Part shown: piece by piece, positions 9,601 through 15,867 of the stretch
Position numbering within the stretch: the first letter of the stretch is position 1
Layout: each line of letters opens with the position of its first letter
Assembly (NCBI RefSeq): GCF_009906315.1
Contig: NZ_JAAALL010000010.1
Coordinates: forward strand, 1-33,435
Reading direction: 5' to 3'
Length of the DNA stretch: 33,435 nucleotides
Origin: Kineococcus vitellinus
GTDB taxonomy: Bacteria; Actinomycetota; Actinomycetes; Actinomycetales; Kineococcaceae
Notes under the pieces: model-generated
Database searches by the model: none
What the model was told of the DNA's origin: nothing
Seen by the model: only the letters and a program-made list of their open reading frames with translations
Program-made: the position numbers and the translations under genes

Positions 9601-10082
9601 ACGGCGCCGTCCTCCTCCACCTCCGCCGCCCAGTCGGTGGGCAGGTACGTCGCCGGCCGGTGGTGCTGGGGCCAGTTGAACTCCACGCCCCCCGCGATCC
9701 ACGGCCCCGCCAGCCCCACGAGGGCCGGTTTGACGACCGGGTTGGCGTAGAAGAGGTCCTCGCCGCCGGCGAGGTCGCGCACCACGTGGACGCGGCCGCC
9801 GAGCTCGGGCAGCACCACCACGTGCAGCCACTCGTTCTGCAGGTGCACCGCCTGCCAGGCGTGCGGCACCGCCTCCTCGGCGATCGCGTGGTGGAACGGC
9901 AGCGGGTACACCCGGCCCGAGGAGCCCTGGTACACGCGCCGGTCCAGGTAGGCGGGGAAGCGCTCCGGCGGCAGCGGGTGGTACGTCGGCAGGGTCAGCG
10001 GAGCGCTCCACACCGCTGCGGGGGCGTCGGCGAGCTGCGCGGGGCGCGGCGGGAGCTCGATCGTCGACTCGGCACTGAGCAT
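6615..10082 (-). CDS. DUF5107 domain protein with C-terminal TPR array
   Basis: An 1155-residue cytoplasmic protein starting at ATG 10082. There is no Shine-Dalgarno; TAGCGT lies 7 nt upstream, so the mRNA is probably leaderless. Residues about 35-340 form the DUF5107 domain, a beta-sandwich of the galactose-mutarotase/glycosidase type. Landmarks include LPELGGRVHVVRDLAGGEDL, GVEFNWPQHHRPATY and HATGVGFVHVADHQVAVGKK, with conserved acidic, His and Trp residues suitable for a sugar pocket. After a beta-rich linker, residues about 500-1130 are Ala/Leu/Arg-rich helical repeats fitting tetratricopeptide repeats, for example HLELYRHATRSPEPYWREAL and VVHRNLGLDLVNRGHDLAGA. Its role is unknown. As first gene of an operon with a glycosidase-like protein and an importer, it probably binds or processes the imported carbohydrate, with the TPR part as scaffold. 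Confidence 0.9.
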   Translation of the reverse strand: MLSAESTIELPPRPAQLADAPAAVWSAPLTLPTYHPLPPERFPAYLDRRVYQGSSGRVYPLPFHHAIAEEAVPHAWQAVHLQNEWLHVVVLPELGGRVHVVRDLAGGEDLFYANPVVKPALVGLAGPWIAGGVEFNWPQHHRPATYLPTDWAAEVEEDGAVVVRCSDHDPFTRMRGVHALRLRPGSSVLELAVRLYNRSELPQSFLWWANVAARVDDDYQSFFPHDATFVADHAKRAVSAYPHADRPYYGVDYPSRAGQVHRAADGTALTGDRLDWYRNIPVPTSYMCLSSREDFFGGYDHATGVGFVHVADHQVAVGKKQWTWGNSPFGHAWDANLSDDGAHYVELMAGVFTDNQPDFARLAPGETKVFSQHWYPVRATGAVDRASLDAAVSLVREGERARLAVVVTRPRRGVRVELRADGRLLAADEVDLDPGSAHTAVHDVPAAARTLAVTVVHEGRVLVAWDTGEARTAGGAGTAAGAEEPASASEPPAPGQVATVEELALVAQHLELYRHATRSPEPYWREALRRDPGHAPSLVGLALRACRAARWKEAQELLERAVTRLTAHHPTPEDTTAHHLLGLVLEALGREEEAYERHGRASWSRSWRAAAGYRMARLDARRGRTEQALHRLADVRRTEPEHLQAAALEVVCLRRLGRSAQAARVLARARALDPLDAWLRHLDGLPASADAQTCLDVALELAGAGEGEDALAVLELAQQREAHRPAGQSAAGPLLGYHRAVVLESLGRAAQAAAAREAAREAPAAWCFPGRVADAAALEAAGEDPRARALRGHWLYAVGRHADAAEQWAASAAADPSDPVVHRNLGLDLVNRGHDLAGAKRAYERALALAPDDARLRFEADQLDALRGTAPAQRLARWLERWDLAEQRHDALVEVAHLLVGAGRAERAVQVLTGRTFQPWEGGEGQALSAWERARTRLALDALAAGDAGGALAHLRAALESPRCLGEARHPLASTAQLHLLLGDAHAAAGEETAAREAWRDAAEQRGDFLGMSAQEHSETTAWSVLALHRLGRSGEGRALAASLRAFRNAFAAAAPSVDYFATSLPDLLLFEEDPLAVRERRVAVLDAQLAVLDGEPARARRLLAAPLLASSRHAADLAHALSVHDLVHDLTHDLSAGSPRPATVPPALVEEVPS

Positions 10083-10188
10083 GAGCGGGACGCTAGGTCC
10101 GCGCGCCGCCGGGGAGAAGGGACGATCCGACGCGCCGGCCTGGACGATCCGCTGGCCGGCTCCCGGCGCCGAGGGCTACCGTCCGCTC
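10083..10188. promoter_or_regulatory. Divergent promoter region with two AraC-type operator repeats
   Basis: The 106 bp between the DUF5107 start (10082) and the AraC-type regulator start (10189) contain GGACGATCCG at 10120-10129 and again at 10142-10151, 22 bp apart or about two helical turns. Leftward, TAGCGT (10095-10090) lies 7 nt from the ATG. Rightward, TACCGT (10177-10182) lies 6 nt from the GTG. With transcription starting at each start codon, the repeats are centred at about -42 and -64 from both promoters. AraC-family activators typically bind such direct repeats next to the -35 position, so this is a likely operator for activation of the sugar operon and autoregulation. The repeats are seen; the function is inferred. 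Confidence 0.65.
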
Positions 10189-11058
10189 GTGCGGATCCGC
10201 GAGGGCTTCCCCGGCCAGCGGCTGCGCGTCCTGCCCGCCGACGTCGTGCGCGCCGCCTCGGCCGGCGGGCCGACCTCGCGGCTGCTCGTCACCGACGCCG
10301 GGTGGTTCCCCCGTGCCCTGCACCACGGTCGTGCGCGACGCGCGGGGGCGAGCGGCACCGTCGTCATCGTCTGCGCCGCCGGTCGCGGCTGGTGCCGGGC
10401 GGGCGCGGGGACCGTGGCCGTCGGTCCGGGGCAGGCGCTGGTCGTGCCCGCCGGGCTGCCGCACGCCTACGGCGCCGAGGACAGCGACCCATGGACGATC
10501 GCCTGGCTGCACGCGACCGGGCCGGACGCCCGCGAGTTCGAGCGCACCCTCACCGGGGGAGGGCCGCGCGCGGTCGTCGTCGACCTGCACGACGTGGTGG
10601 CGGTGCTGGGCGAGGTGGAGCGCGTCGTCGAGCACCTGGAGACCGACGAGACGGCGCCCACCCTCGTGCGGGCCTCGGGCGCGGCGTGGAACGTGCTGGC
10701 CGGCGTGGCCGCCGACGCCCTCGCCGGCAGCCCCGTGCACCGCGAACCCGTCCGCCGCGTCCAGCAGCACCTGCGGGCCCACCTGGAGGCCCCCGTCTCG
10801 GTGACCGCGCTGGCCGCGATGACGGGGCTGTCGGCCTCCCACTTCGCCGCGCTCTTCCACGCCGCGACCGGGGGAGGGGTGGTCGAGTACGCCAAGCGGC
10901 TGCGGATGGCGCGCGCCTGCGAGCTGCTCATCACCACCTCGCTGCCGGTCGGGGAGATCGCCCGCTCGGTGGGGTACGCCGACGCGTTCTACTTCTCCCG
11001 CCAGTTCCGCAGCGTGCACGGGTGCAGCCCCAGCGCCTTCCGGAGCAGGGAGCAGTGA
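10189..11058 (+). CDS. AraC-family transcriptional regulator
   Basis: A 289-residue DNA-binding regulator. The N-terminal half (about 1-140) is a cupin-like sensor of the AraC type, with the pattern GQALVVPAGLPHAYGAEDSD followed by WTIAWLHATG, as in sugar-responsive members. The C-terminal 100 residues carry two helix-turn-helix motifs: VTALAAMTGLSASHFAALFH and VGEIARSVGYADAFYFSRQF, then HGCSPSAFR. The frame extends up to an ATG at 10081, but that codon overlaps the divergent start and would put the operator repeats inside the gene. GTG 10189, 6 nt after TACCGT, is the better start and gives a normal family length. It probably activates the divergent DUF5107/glycosidase/importer operon in response to the imported sugar. 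Confidence 0.9.
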   Translation: MRIREGFPGQRLRVLPADVVRAASAGGPTSRLLVTDAGWFPRALHHGRARRAGASGTVVIVCAAGRGWCRAGAGTVAVGPGQALVVPAGLPHAYGAEDSDPWTIAWLHATGPDAREFERTLTGGGPRAVVVDLHDVVAVLGEVERVVEHLETDETAPTLVRASGAAWNVLAGVAADALAGSPVHREPVRRVQQHLRAHLEAPVSVTALAAMTGLSASHFAALFHAATGGGVVEYAKRLRMARACELLITTSLPVGEIARSVGYADAFYFSRQFRSVHGCSPSAFRSREQ

Positions 11059-11060
11059 GC

Positions 11061-11080
11061 GGCTGCCGCCGGGCGCAGCC
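11061..11080 (+). terminator. Possible terminator hairpin after the AraC-type gene
   Basis: GGCTGC (11061-11066) can pair with GCAGCC (11075-11080) across an 8-nt loop, 2 nt after the AraC-type stop codon. There is no U-tract, which is common in actinobacteria. The stem is short, so support is weak. Confidence 0.25.
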
Positions 11081-11126
11081 CGCCGCCGGCTCGTGCTCCC
11101 CGCAGGCACGTGCCCCATGACGGCTA

Positions 11127-11163
11127 CATATATCTACTCTTAAAATGTTAGAGTAGATATATG
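11127..11163. promoter_or_regulatory. Perfect 14-bp inverted repeat over promoter and start of the AlbA_2-domain gene
   Basis: CATATATCTACTCT (11127-11140) and AGAGTAGATATATG (11150-11163) are exact reverse complements around the 9-bp spacer TAAAATGTT. The right arm ends in the ATG start codon (11161-11163) of the next gene. TAGAGT (11149-11154) lies 6 nt before that ATG and TAAAAT (11141-11146) lies in the spacer; both are plausible -10 elements, and no Shine-Dalgarno is present. The 37-bp block is strikingly AT-rich against its surroundings. It looks like an operator that covers the polymerase site, most simply bound by the winged helix of the downstream protein itself. Confidence 0.75.
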
Positions 11164-12576
11164 CAGCGTCTCGCCGTCGACCGTGCCTTGGCGATGCCTC
11201 CCGACGAGGTCGGTCGCGCGCTCGGAGTGCTGCCGGAGGACCAGTGGTTCGAGCGCAAGAGCGCTCGGATCAGCCCGCCCAAGCTCAGCCAGGCGGTCGT
11301 CGCCTTCGCCAACGCCGAGGGCGGGACGATCGTCGTCGGTCTCCACGACGGGCGCGTCGAGGGGACGGACGCGGATCCCCGGCACCGCAATGAGCTGCAG
11401 CAGGTGCACGTGCAGCACGTCCAGCCCCCGGCCCGCGTCCACACGCGCCTCGTGCCGTGCCGCACCGATGACGGTCGCGACGACCACCTGCTCCTCGTGG
11501 ACGTCAACCCCGGCGACGAGGTCCACACGACGACCCGGGACGACGTGTACCTGCGGCTCGGTGACGAGACGCGCCGTCTGACCCACGTGCAACGCCGCGA
11601 GCTCTTCTTCGACAAGCGACAGGCCGGGTTCGAGGCCGAGCTCACCACCACCGCCCTCGACAGCGCCGGAGCCGTCGACGCCGAGGCCGCGCAGGAGTAC
11701 GCCGCGCACGTCGGTCACCCGCACTGGCAGGGCCTGCTGGCAGCGCGCGGCCTGGCGCGGGACGGGCACCTCACGATCGCCGGGCTGCTGCTCTTCGGGC
11801 GCAGCCCCGAGAGCGAGCTCCCGAACGCCCACGTGCGGGTGACCCGCTTCGCCGGGCGCGAGCGCGGCACCGGAGCACGTCAGCAGGTGGTCTCCGACCG
11901 CCGGTTCGAGGGGTCCCTGCTGCGACTCCTGCCCGCGGTGTTCGAGCACGTCCGCGAGGTGCAGCCGCGCCGGCGGGCGCTGGGCAGGGCCGGCCGCTTC
12001 GAGGACGTCGCTGCGGTGCCGGAGGATGCCTGGCTGGAAGGCGTCGTCAACGCCGTCGTCCACCGCTCCTACAGCCTGCAGAGCGACCACGTGCACGTCG
12101 ACGTCTTCGACGACCGCATCGAGGTCGAGAGCCCGGGCCGCTTCCCGGGGCTGTCCGACGTGCGGGACCCGCTGTCCGTCCACCGCTTCGCGCGCAACCC
12201 CCGCATCGCGCGGGTCTGCGCCGACCTGGACTTCGGCCAGGAGTTTGGCGAGGGAATTCGCCGCATGTTCGACGAGATGCGGCTCGCGGGCCTGCAACCA
12301 CCCCTCTACCAGCAGACCGAGGGCAGCGTCCGGTTGACGCTGTCCGCCGAAGCGCTCACCCCACACGGCGACCAGCGGCTGCCGGAGGAGACCCGGCTCG
12401 TCGTCGCCGCGCTGCGCGAGGCCGGGCGGCTGGCGACGCGCGACCTCGCGGAGGTGATGGGGCGGACGAGACCGACCGCCGTCCGCAAGCTCGCCGAGAT
12501 GCGGGAGCAGGGCGTCATCCGCTGGAACGGTCAGTCCCCGCGGGATCCGCACGCCTACTGGGACCTCCCGTCGTGA
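11161..12576 (+). CDS. AlbA_2 (Schlafen-type) / ATPase-like transcriptional regulator
   Basis: A 471-residue protein. Residues about 25-130 match the AlbA_2/Schlafen-like divergent AAA domain: QWFERKSARI, then LSQAVVAFANAEGGTIVVGL, and later DDVYLRLGDETRRLTHVQRR. Residues about 290-370 match the GHKL-like HATPase_c_4 module: EGVVNAVVHRSY, VDVFDDRIEVESPGRFPG and NPRIARVCADLDFGQEFGEG. The last 80 residues form a winged helix (ATRDLAEVMGRTRPTAVRKL). Proteins of this make-up are common in bacteria and annotated as putative DNA-binding or ATP-binding regulators; targets are mostly unknown. It stands alone between unrelated genes, so autoregulation through the dyad over its start is the simplest model. 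A defence role has been proposed for some relatives, but nothing here shows it. Confidence 0.88.
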   Translation: MQRLAVDRALAMPPDEVGRALGVLPEDQWFERKSARISPPKLSQAVVAFANAEGGTIVVGLHDGRVEGTDADPRHRNELQQVHVQHVQPPARVHTRLVPCRTDDGRDDHLLLVDVNPGDEVHTTTRDDVYLRLGDETRRLTHVQRRELFFDKRQAGFEAELTTTALDSAGAVDAEAAQEYAAHVGHPHWQGLLAARGLARDGHLTIAGLLLFGRSPESELPNAHVRVTRFAGRERGTGARQQVVSDRRFEGSLLRLLPAVFEHVREVQPRRRALGRAGRFEDVAAVPEDAWLEGVVNAVVHRSYSLQSDHVHVDVFDDRIEVESPGRFPGLSDVRDPLSVHRFARNPRIARVCADLDFGQEFGEGIRRMFDEMRLAGLQPPLYQQTEGSVRLTLSAEALTPHGDQRLPEETRLVVAALREAGRLATRDLAEVMGRTRPTAVRKLAEMREQGVIRWNGQSPRDPHAYWDLPS

Positions 12577-12601
12577 CCCGGCCGATCGGCGGGCACGGGA
12601 A

Positions 12602-13288
12602 TCAGGTACCCGCACCGCTCCCCGGCACCACGAGCCCGCTCTCGTAGGCCAGCACCACCGCCTGCGCGCGGCTGGACAGCCCCAGCTTGGCCATCACCCG
12701 CTTCACGTGCGTCTTCACCGTCGCCTCGCTGAGCACGAACCGCTCCGCGATCTCCGCGTTGCCCAGCCCCTGCCCGACGAGGACGAGCACCTCCCGCTCG
12801 CGCGCGGTGAGGGCGTCCACGGCCGCGGAACCGTTCACCCGCGCGGGGCGGAAGGCCTCGACGAGGCGGTGGGTGATGCGGGGGGTGAGCAGGACGTCCC
12901 CGGCGGCGACAGCCTCGACGGCGGCGATGATCCGCGCGGGCGGGGTCTCCTTGAGCAGGAACCCGGCGGCGCCGGCGCGCAGGGCGGCGTAGACGTGCTC
13001 GTCGAGGTCGAACGTCGTCAGCACGAGGACCTTCGGCGGCCCCCCGCCCGCGTCGCCGTCGGGAGAGCGCTCGGCCAGGATCCGCCGGGTCGCGGCGATC
13101 CCGTCGAGCACCGGCATCCGGATGTCCATGAGCACCACGTCGGGGCGGGTGGCGGCGGTCAGCTCGACGGCCTGCTGCCCGTCGGCGGCCTCGCCGGCGA
13201 CCTCGGTGCCGGGGGCGGCGCGCAGCAGCGCGACGAGACCGGCGCGCACGAGGGCCTGGTCGTCGGCGACGAGGACGCGCACGCTCAC
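12602..13288 (-). CDS. NarL/LuxR-family response regulator
   Basis: A 228-residue cytoplasmic regulator with GTG start at 13288, overlapping the kinase stop by four bases. The receiver domain (1-125) has the acidic pair in VLVADDQALVRAG, the phospho-acceptor Asp in PDVVLMDIRMPVLDG, the conserved Thr in VLVLTTFDLDEHVY and Lys in GFLLKETPP. The output domain (about 160-225) is a LuxR helix-turn-helix: LTAREREVLVLVGQGLGNAE and LSEATVKTHVKRVMAKLGLS. A small Gly-rich insert (GDAGGG) sits in the receiver. It is phosphorylated by the kinase encoded just upstream. The inverted repeat at 14469-14490, between the kinase and the divergent serine hydrolase, is the likeliest nearby target. Confidence 0.95.
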   Translation of the reverse strand: MSVRVLVADDQALVRAGLVALLRAAPGTEVAGEAADGQQAVELTAATRPDVVLMDIRMPVLDGIAATRRILAERSPDGDAGGGPPKVLVLTTFDLDEHVYAALRAGAAGFLLKETPPARIIAAVEAVAAGDVLLTPRITHRLVEAFRPARVNGSAAVDALTAREREVLVLVGQGLGNAEIAERFVLSEATVKTHVKRVMAKLGLSSRAQAVVLAYESGLVVPGSGAGT

Positions 13289-14412
13289 CGCTGCTCCCGC
13301 AGGTTCTCCAGCTCGCGCAGCGGCAGCCGCAGTTCCACGGCGAAACCCCGACCCTTGCGCGGGCCGGCGGTGAGGGTTCCGCCGTAGAGGGCGGCGCGCT
13401 CGCGCATCCCGCGCAGGCCGTGCCCCTCCCGCACGGGCGCGGGGGTCCCCGGGCCGTCGTCGTGGACGCCGACGTGCAGGGTGCCGTCGCGGCGCTCGAC
13501 GAGGACCTGCGCGTGCACGGCGCCCGGCGCGGTGGCGGTGTGCTTGATGACGTTGGTCAGGGACTCCTGCACGACCCGGTACGCGCACAGCTCCTGCCCG
13601 GGGCTCAGGTCGTCGAACGTGCCGCTGGTGCGCACGTCGACGGCGATCCCGGCGGAGCGGGTGCGCTCGGCGAGCTCGGGCAGCGCGGCCAGGCCGGGCT
13701 GGGGCAGGTAGTCGGCGTCGGGGTCGTCGTCGGCGCGCAGCACCTCCAGCAGCCGGCGCATCTCCGCCAGCGCCTCGCGGGTCGTGCTCTCCACCGTCGC
13801 GATCGCCGTCTTCGCCGTGGCGGGGTCGTCGTCGAGCACGTACCCGGCGAGCCCGGCCTGCAGCGCGGTCACCGACAGGTGGTGGCCCACGACGTCGTGC
13901 AGCTCGCGGGCGATGCGGCGGCGCTCGGCGGCGACCGCGCGGGCGGACTGCGCGGCCAGCGCCTGCGTGCGCAGCGCCCAGCGGCGGGTGCTCTCCCCGA
14001 GCGCCCACGCCCCCGCGAGGACGAGGGCGGCCTGCCCGAGGTCGAACCAGCCGAGCGCCACGTCGGCGCCCGCGAGGCCGCCCAGCCCGACGACGGCGAC
14101 CGCGGCGGCGAACAGCGCGGCGGCGACCCGGCGCGAGCGCAGGGTGGCGACGGTGAACATCGCCACGACCACGCCCAGACCGCTGCCGGGGAAGGTGCCG
14201 ATGACGAGCTGGTGGGCCGCCAGCGCGGCCAGCACCACGACCGCCGAGAGCACCGGCACCCGCTGGCGCACCGCGACCGGTGCGACGCTGAGCGCGGCGA
14301 GCACGAGCCCGGGCAGCGCCTCCCCGGCGCGCACTAGCGGCACGAGGGCGAAGAGCGTCAGCAGCGCCGCCAGCGCCGGGTCGGTCAGCGGCGAACCGCG
14401 CAGTCTCCGCAC
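13285..14412 (-). CDS. NarL-type sensor histidine kinase (HisKA_3)
   Basis: A 375-residue membrane kinase with GTG start at 14412. The first 150 residues contain about five or six hydrophobic helices with short loops and no sizeable extracellular domain, so the sensor is probably within the membrane. The dimerisation and phospho-acceptor motif is ERRRIARELHDVVGHHLS, with the His of ELHDV as phosphosite. The ATP-binding domain has QESLTNVIKHT (N box), VHDDGPGTPAP (G1-like) and GHGLRGMRERAALYGG (G2). This is the DesK/NarX-like family that pairs with LuxR-type regulators; such pairs often sense membrane or cell-wall stress. CAGGCT 7 nt before the GTG and no Shine-Dalgarno suggest a leaderless transcript. 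Confidence 0.93.
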   Translation of the reverse strand: MRRLRGSPLTDPALAALLTLFALVPLVRAGEALPGLVLAALSVAPVAVRQRVPVLSAVVVLAALAAHQLVIGTFPGSGLGVVVAMFTVATLRSRRVAAALFAAAVAVVGLGGLAGADVALGWFDLGQAALVLAGAWALGESTRRWALRTQALAAQSARAVAAERRRIARELHDVVGHHLSVTALQAGLAGYVLDDDPATAKTAIATVESTTREALAEMRRLLEVLRADDDPDADYLPQPGLAALPELAERTRSAGIAVDVRTSGTFDDLSPGQELCAYRVVQESLTNVIKHTATAPGAVHAQVLVERRDGTLHVGVHDDGPGTPAPVREGHGLRGMRERAALYGGTLTAGPRKGRGFAVELRLPLRELENLREQR

Positions 14413-14468
14413 GCCCGCGAGCCTGGCACGCCGCCCGCGCCCGCCGCCATCGCCCGTCCGTCCCCCCG

Positions 14469-14490
14469 GCCTACCCCTGCGGGGGTAGGC
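14469..14490. promoter_or_regulatory. Inverted repeat between kinase and serine hydrolase genes
   Basis: GCCTACCCC (14469-14477) and GGGGTAGGC (14482-14490) are perfect complements around TGCG. The site is centred about 69 bp before the serine hydrolase start and about 67 bp before the kinase start, midway between the two divergent genes. A NarL-type dimer could bind such a dyad and control both directions. The dyad is seen; the role is inferred. Confidence 0.5.
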
Positions 14491-14534
14491 GGGGTTGCCC
14501 GCCTCGGGGGACGCGGCGGGACGGCCGGCCTCCC

Positions 14535-14547
14535 TAGCGTCCTCGCC
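14535..14547 (+). promoter_or_regulatory. Leaderless-type -10 element for the serine hydrolase gene
   Basis: TAGCGT (14535-14540) is followed by seven bases and the ATG at 14548, with no Shine-Dalgarno sequence between. The same TAGCGT-N7-ATG layout precedes the DUF5107 gene, and the same hexamer serves the second sugar operon at 24180-24185. Confidence 0.5.
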
Positions 14548-15816
14548 ATGACGACGACGATGCGCACGAACCCCGCAGCGAACCCCGGCACGAGCACCCG
14601 CACCCGCAGGACCCGGCGCACCGCGGGCGCCGTCGCGGCGGCCGCGGCCTGCCTCACGCTGGCGACCGCGCTGCCCGCGACCGCGACTCCGCCGCGCGAC
14701 CACGACGCGCACCTGCGCCAGGTGCTGCAGCAGGACGCCGACGCGCTGCTGGCGCAGGGCACCCCCGGCGTCCTCGCCGAGCTCGACCGCGCCGGCCGCC
14801 GTGACGTCACCGTCCGCGCCGGGTACGGTGACGTCGCCGCGCAGACCCCCGTCCCCGAGGACGCGCGGTTCCGCATCGCCAGCGTCACCAAGCCGTTCGT
14901 CGCCGCGACGCTGCTGCAGCTCGTCGGCGAGGGCCGCCTCTCGCTGGAGGACACCGTCGAGCAGCACCTGCCCGGTCTCGTGCAGGGCGGCGGCAACGAC
15001 GGGAACCTCGTGACGGTCCGCCAGCTGCTGCAGCACACCAGCGGCCTGCCGGAGTACCTGCTGGCGATGCCGCAGCTGTTCAGCGAGGAGGGTTTCCAGC
15101 AGCACCGCTTCGACGAGGTCAGCCAGCGGCAGGCGGTCGCCCTCGCGATGACGCAGGCGCCGACGTTCGCGCCGGGCACGAGCTGGAACTACTCCAACAC
15201 CAACTACGTCCTCGCCGGGATGGTCATCGAGCAGGTCACCGGGAACACCTGGCAGCACGAGGTGCGCGAGCGGATCGTGCGTCCCCTCGGCCTGCGGCAC
15301 ACCACCCTGCCGGGCAGTTCCTCGGAGATCCCCGGCCCGCACGCCGTCGGCTACGAGCGCTTCCCCGGCGAGGGCGCCACCCCGGAGGACCCCCGCTACG
15401 GCGAGGCCGTTGACGCCACCGAGCTGAACCCCTCCTGGGCTGGAGCGGCCGGGGAGATCATCAGCACCACCGACGACGTCAACGAGTTCCTGCAGGCGCT
15501 GGCGGGCGGGCGGGTGCTGCGCCCCGCGCAGTGGGTGGAGATGACGGCGACCGTCGCGGCCAGCGAGGACTTCCGCACCAACTGGCCCGGCGCCCGCTAC
15601 GGCCTGGGCATCATGTGGGTGCCGAACTCCTGCGGCGGGATGTGGTCGCACGGCGGCGACATCCAGGGGTTCATGACCCGCAACGGCGTCACCCCCGACG
15701 GCCGCCGCAGCGTCGTCGTGTCCTTCAACACCGACTCCCCGGTGCCGCAGCCGGGCGCGCAGGTCCCGGCCGGGGACCTCGCCACGCAGCTCATCGACGA
15801 CGCGCTGTGCCGGTGA
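14548..15816 (+). CDS. Exported serine hydrolase, beta-lactamase / DD-peptidase fold
   Basis: A 422-residue secreted enzyme. Residues 1-47 are a long signal peptide: an Arg-rich head (RTRRTRRTAGAVAAA) and a hydrophobic core ending in ATA. The twin arginines hint at Tat, but Sec is possible. The mature part has the three motifs of the penicillin-recognising serine hydrolases: SVTK (S112, K115; SxxK), YSN in WNYSNTNYVLAG, and HGG in WSHGGDIQG. Family helices such as LQLVGEGRLSLEDTVEQHLP and VTVRQLLQHTSGLPEYL are typical of class C beta-lactamase-like D-Ala-D-Ala carboxypeptidases and esterases. The histidine replacing the usual K-T-G lysine is common in the carboxypeptidase/esterase branch. The adjacent, divergent two-component pair probably controls it in response to envelope conditions. 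The natural substrate is open. Confidence 0.92.
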   Translation: MTTTMRTNPAANPGTSTRTRRTRRTAGAVAAAAACLTLATALPATATPPRDHDAHLRQVLQQDADALLAQGTPGVLAELDRAGRRDVTVRAGYGDVAAQTPVPEDARFRIASVTKPFVAATLLQLVGEGRLSLEDTVEQHLPGLVQGGGNDGNLVTVRQLLQHTSGLPEYLLAMPQLFSEEGFQQHRFDEVSQRQAVALAMTQAPTFAPGTSWNYSNTNYVLAGMVIEQVTGNTWQHEVRERIVRPLGLRHTTLPGSSSEIPGPHAVGYERFPGEGATPEDPRYGEAVDATELNPSWAGAAGEIISTTDDVNEFLQALAGGRVLRPAQWVEMTATVAASEDFRTNWPGARYGLGIMWVPNSCGGMWSHGGDIQGFMTRNGVTPDGRRSVVVSFNTDSPVPQPGAQVPAGDLATQLIDDALCR

Positions 15817-15826
15817 GCCCTGCCAC

Positions 15827-15859
15827 CATAATCAAGGTTGAGCAGCAACCTTGATTATG
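15827..15859. promoter_or_regulatory. Perfect 14-bp inverted repeat over the promoter of the Fic gene
   Basis: CATAATCAAGGTTG (15827-15840) and CAACCTTGATTATG (15846-15859) are exact reverse complements around AGCAG. TATGAT (15856-15861) overlaps the right arm and lies 6 nt before the ATG at 15868; there is no Shine-Dalgarno sequence. The dyad therefore covers the -35 to -10 region of a leaderless promoter. It also lies 10 bp after the serine hydrolase stop and could fold as a hairpin there, but it lacks a GC-rich stem. Autorepression by the Fic protein's own winged helix is the simplest reading. Confidence 0.72.
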
Positions 15860-15867
15860 ATGGCGGC

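Noticed and set aside
10081-10188. AraC-type gene starting at ATG 10081
   Set aside because: That codon overlaps the divergent ATG, leaves no promoter space, places the operator repeats in coding sequence, and adds 36 residues outside the family's normal length.
6588-11120. Very long plus-strand open frame (1510 codons)
   Set aside because: It is antisense to the DUF5107 gene and crosses into another frame of the AraC-type gene. Its translation is Arg/Gln/Gly-rich with no domain, the usual product of GC-rich third positions read backwards.
12581-12590. GCCGATCGGC palindrome as a terminator between convergent genes
   Set aside because: It is a 10-base palindrome with no loop; only a 3-bp stem could form, so it is no credible hairpin.
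15827-15859. Dyad read as a transposon end, attachment site or terminator
   Set aside because: No second copy, transposase or target duplication is visible. The stem is AT-containing without a U-tract. Its position over a -10 element fits an operator better.
15838-15867. Fic gene starting at TTG 15838
   Set aside because: It would translate the dyad arm itself, and the ATG at 15868 has a well-placed TATGAT 6 nt upstream.
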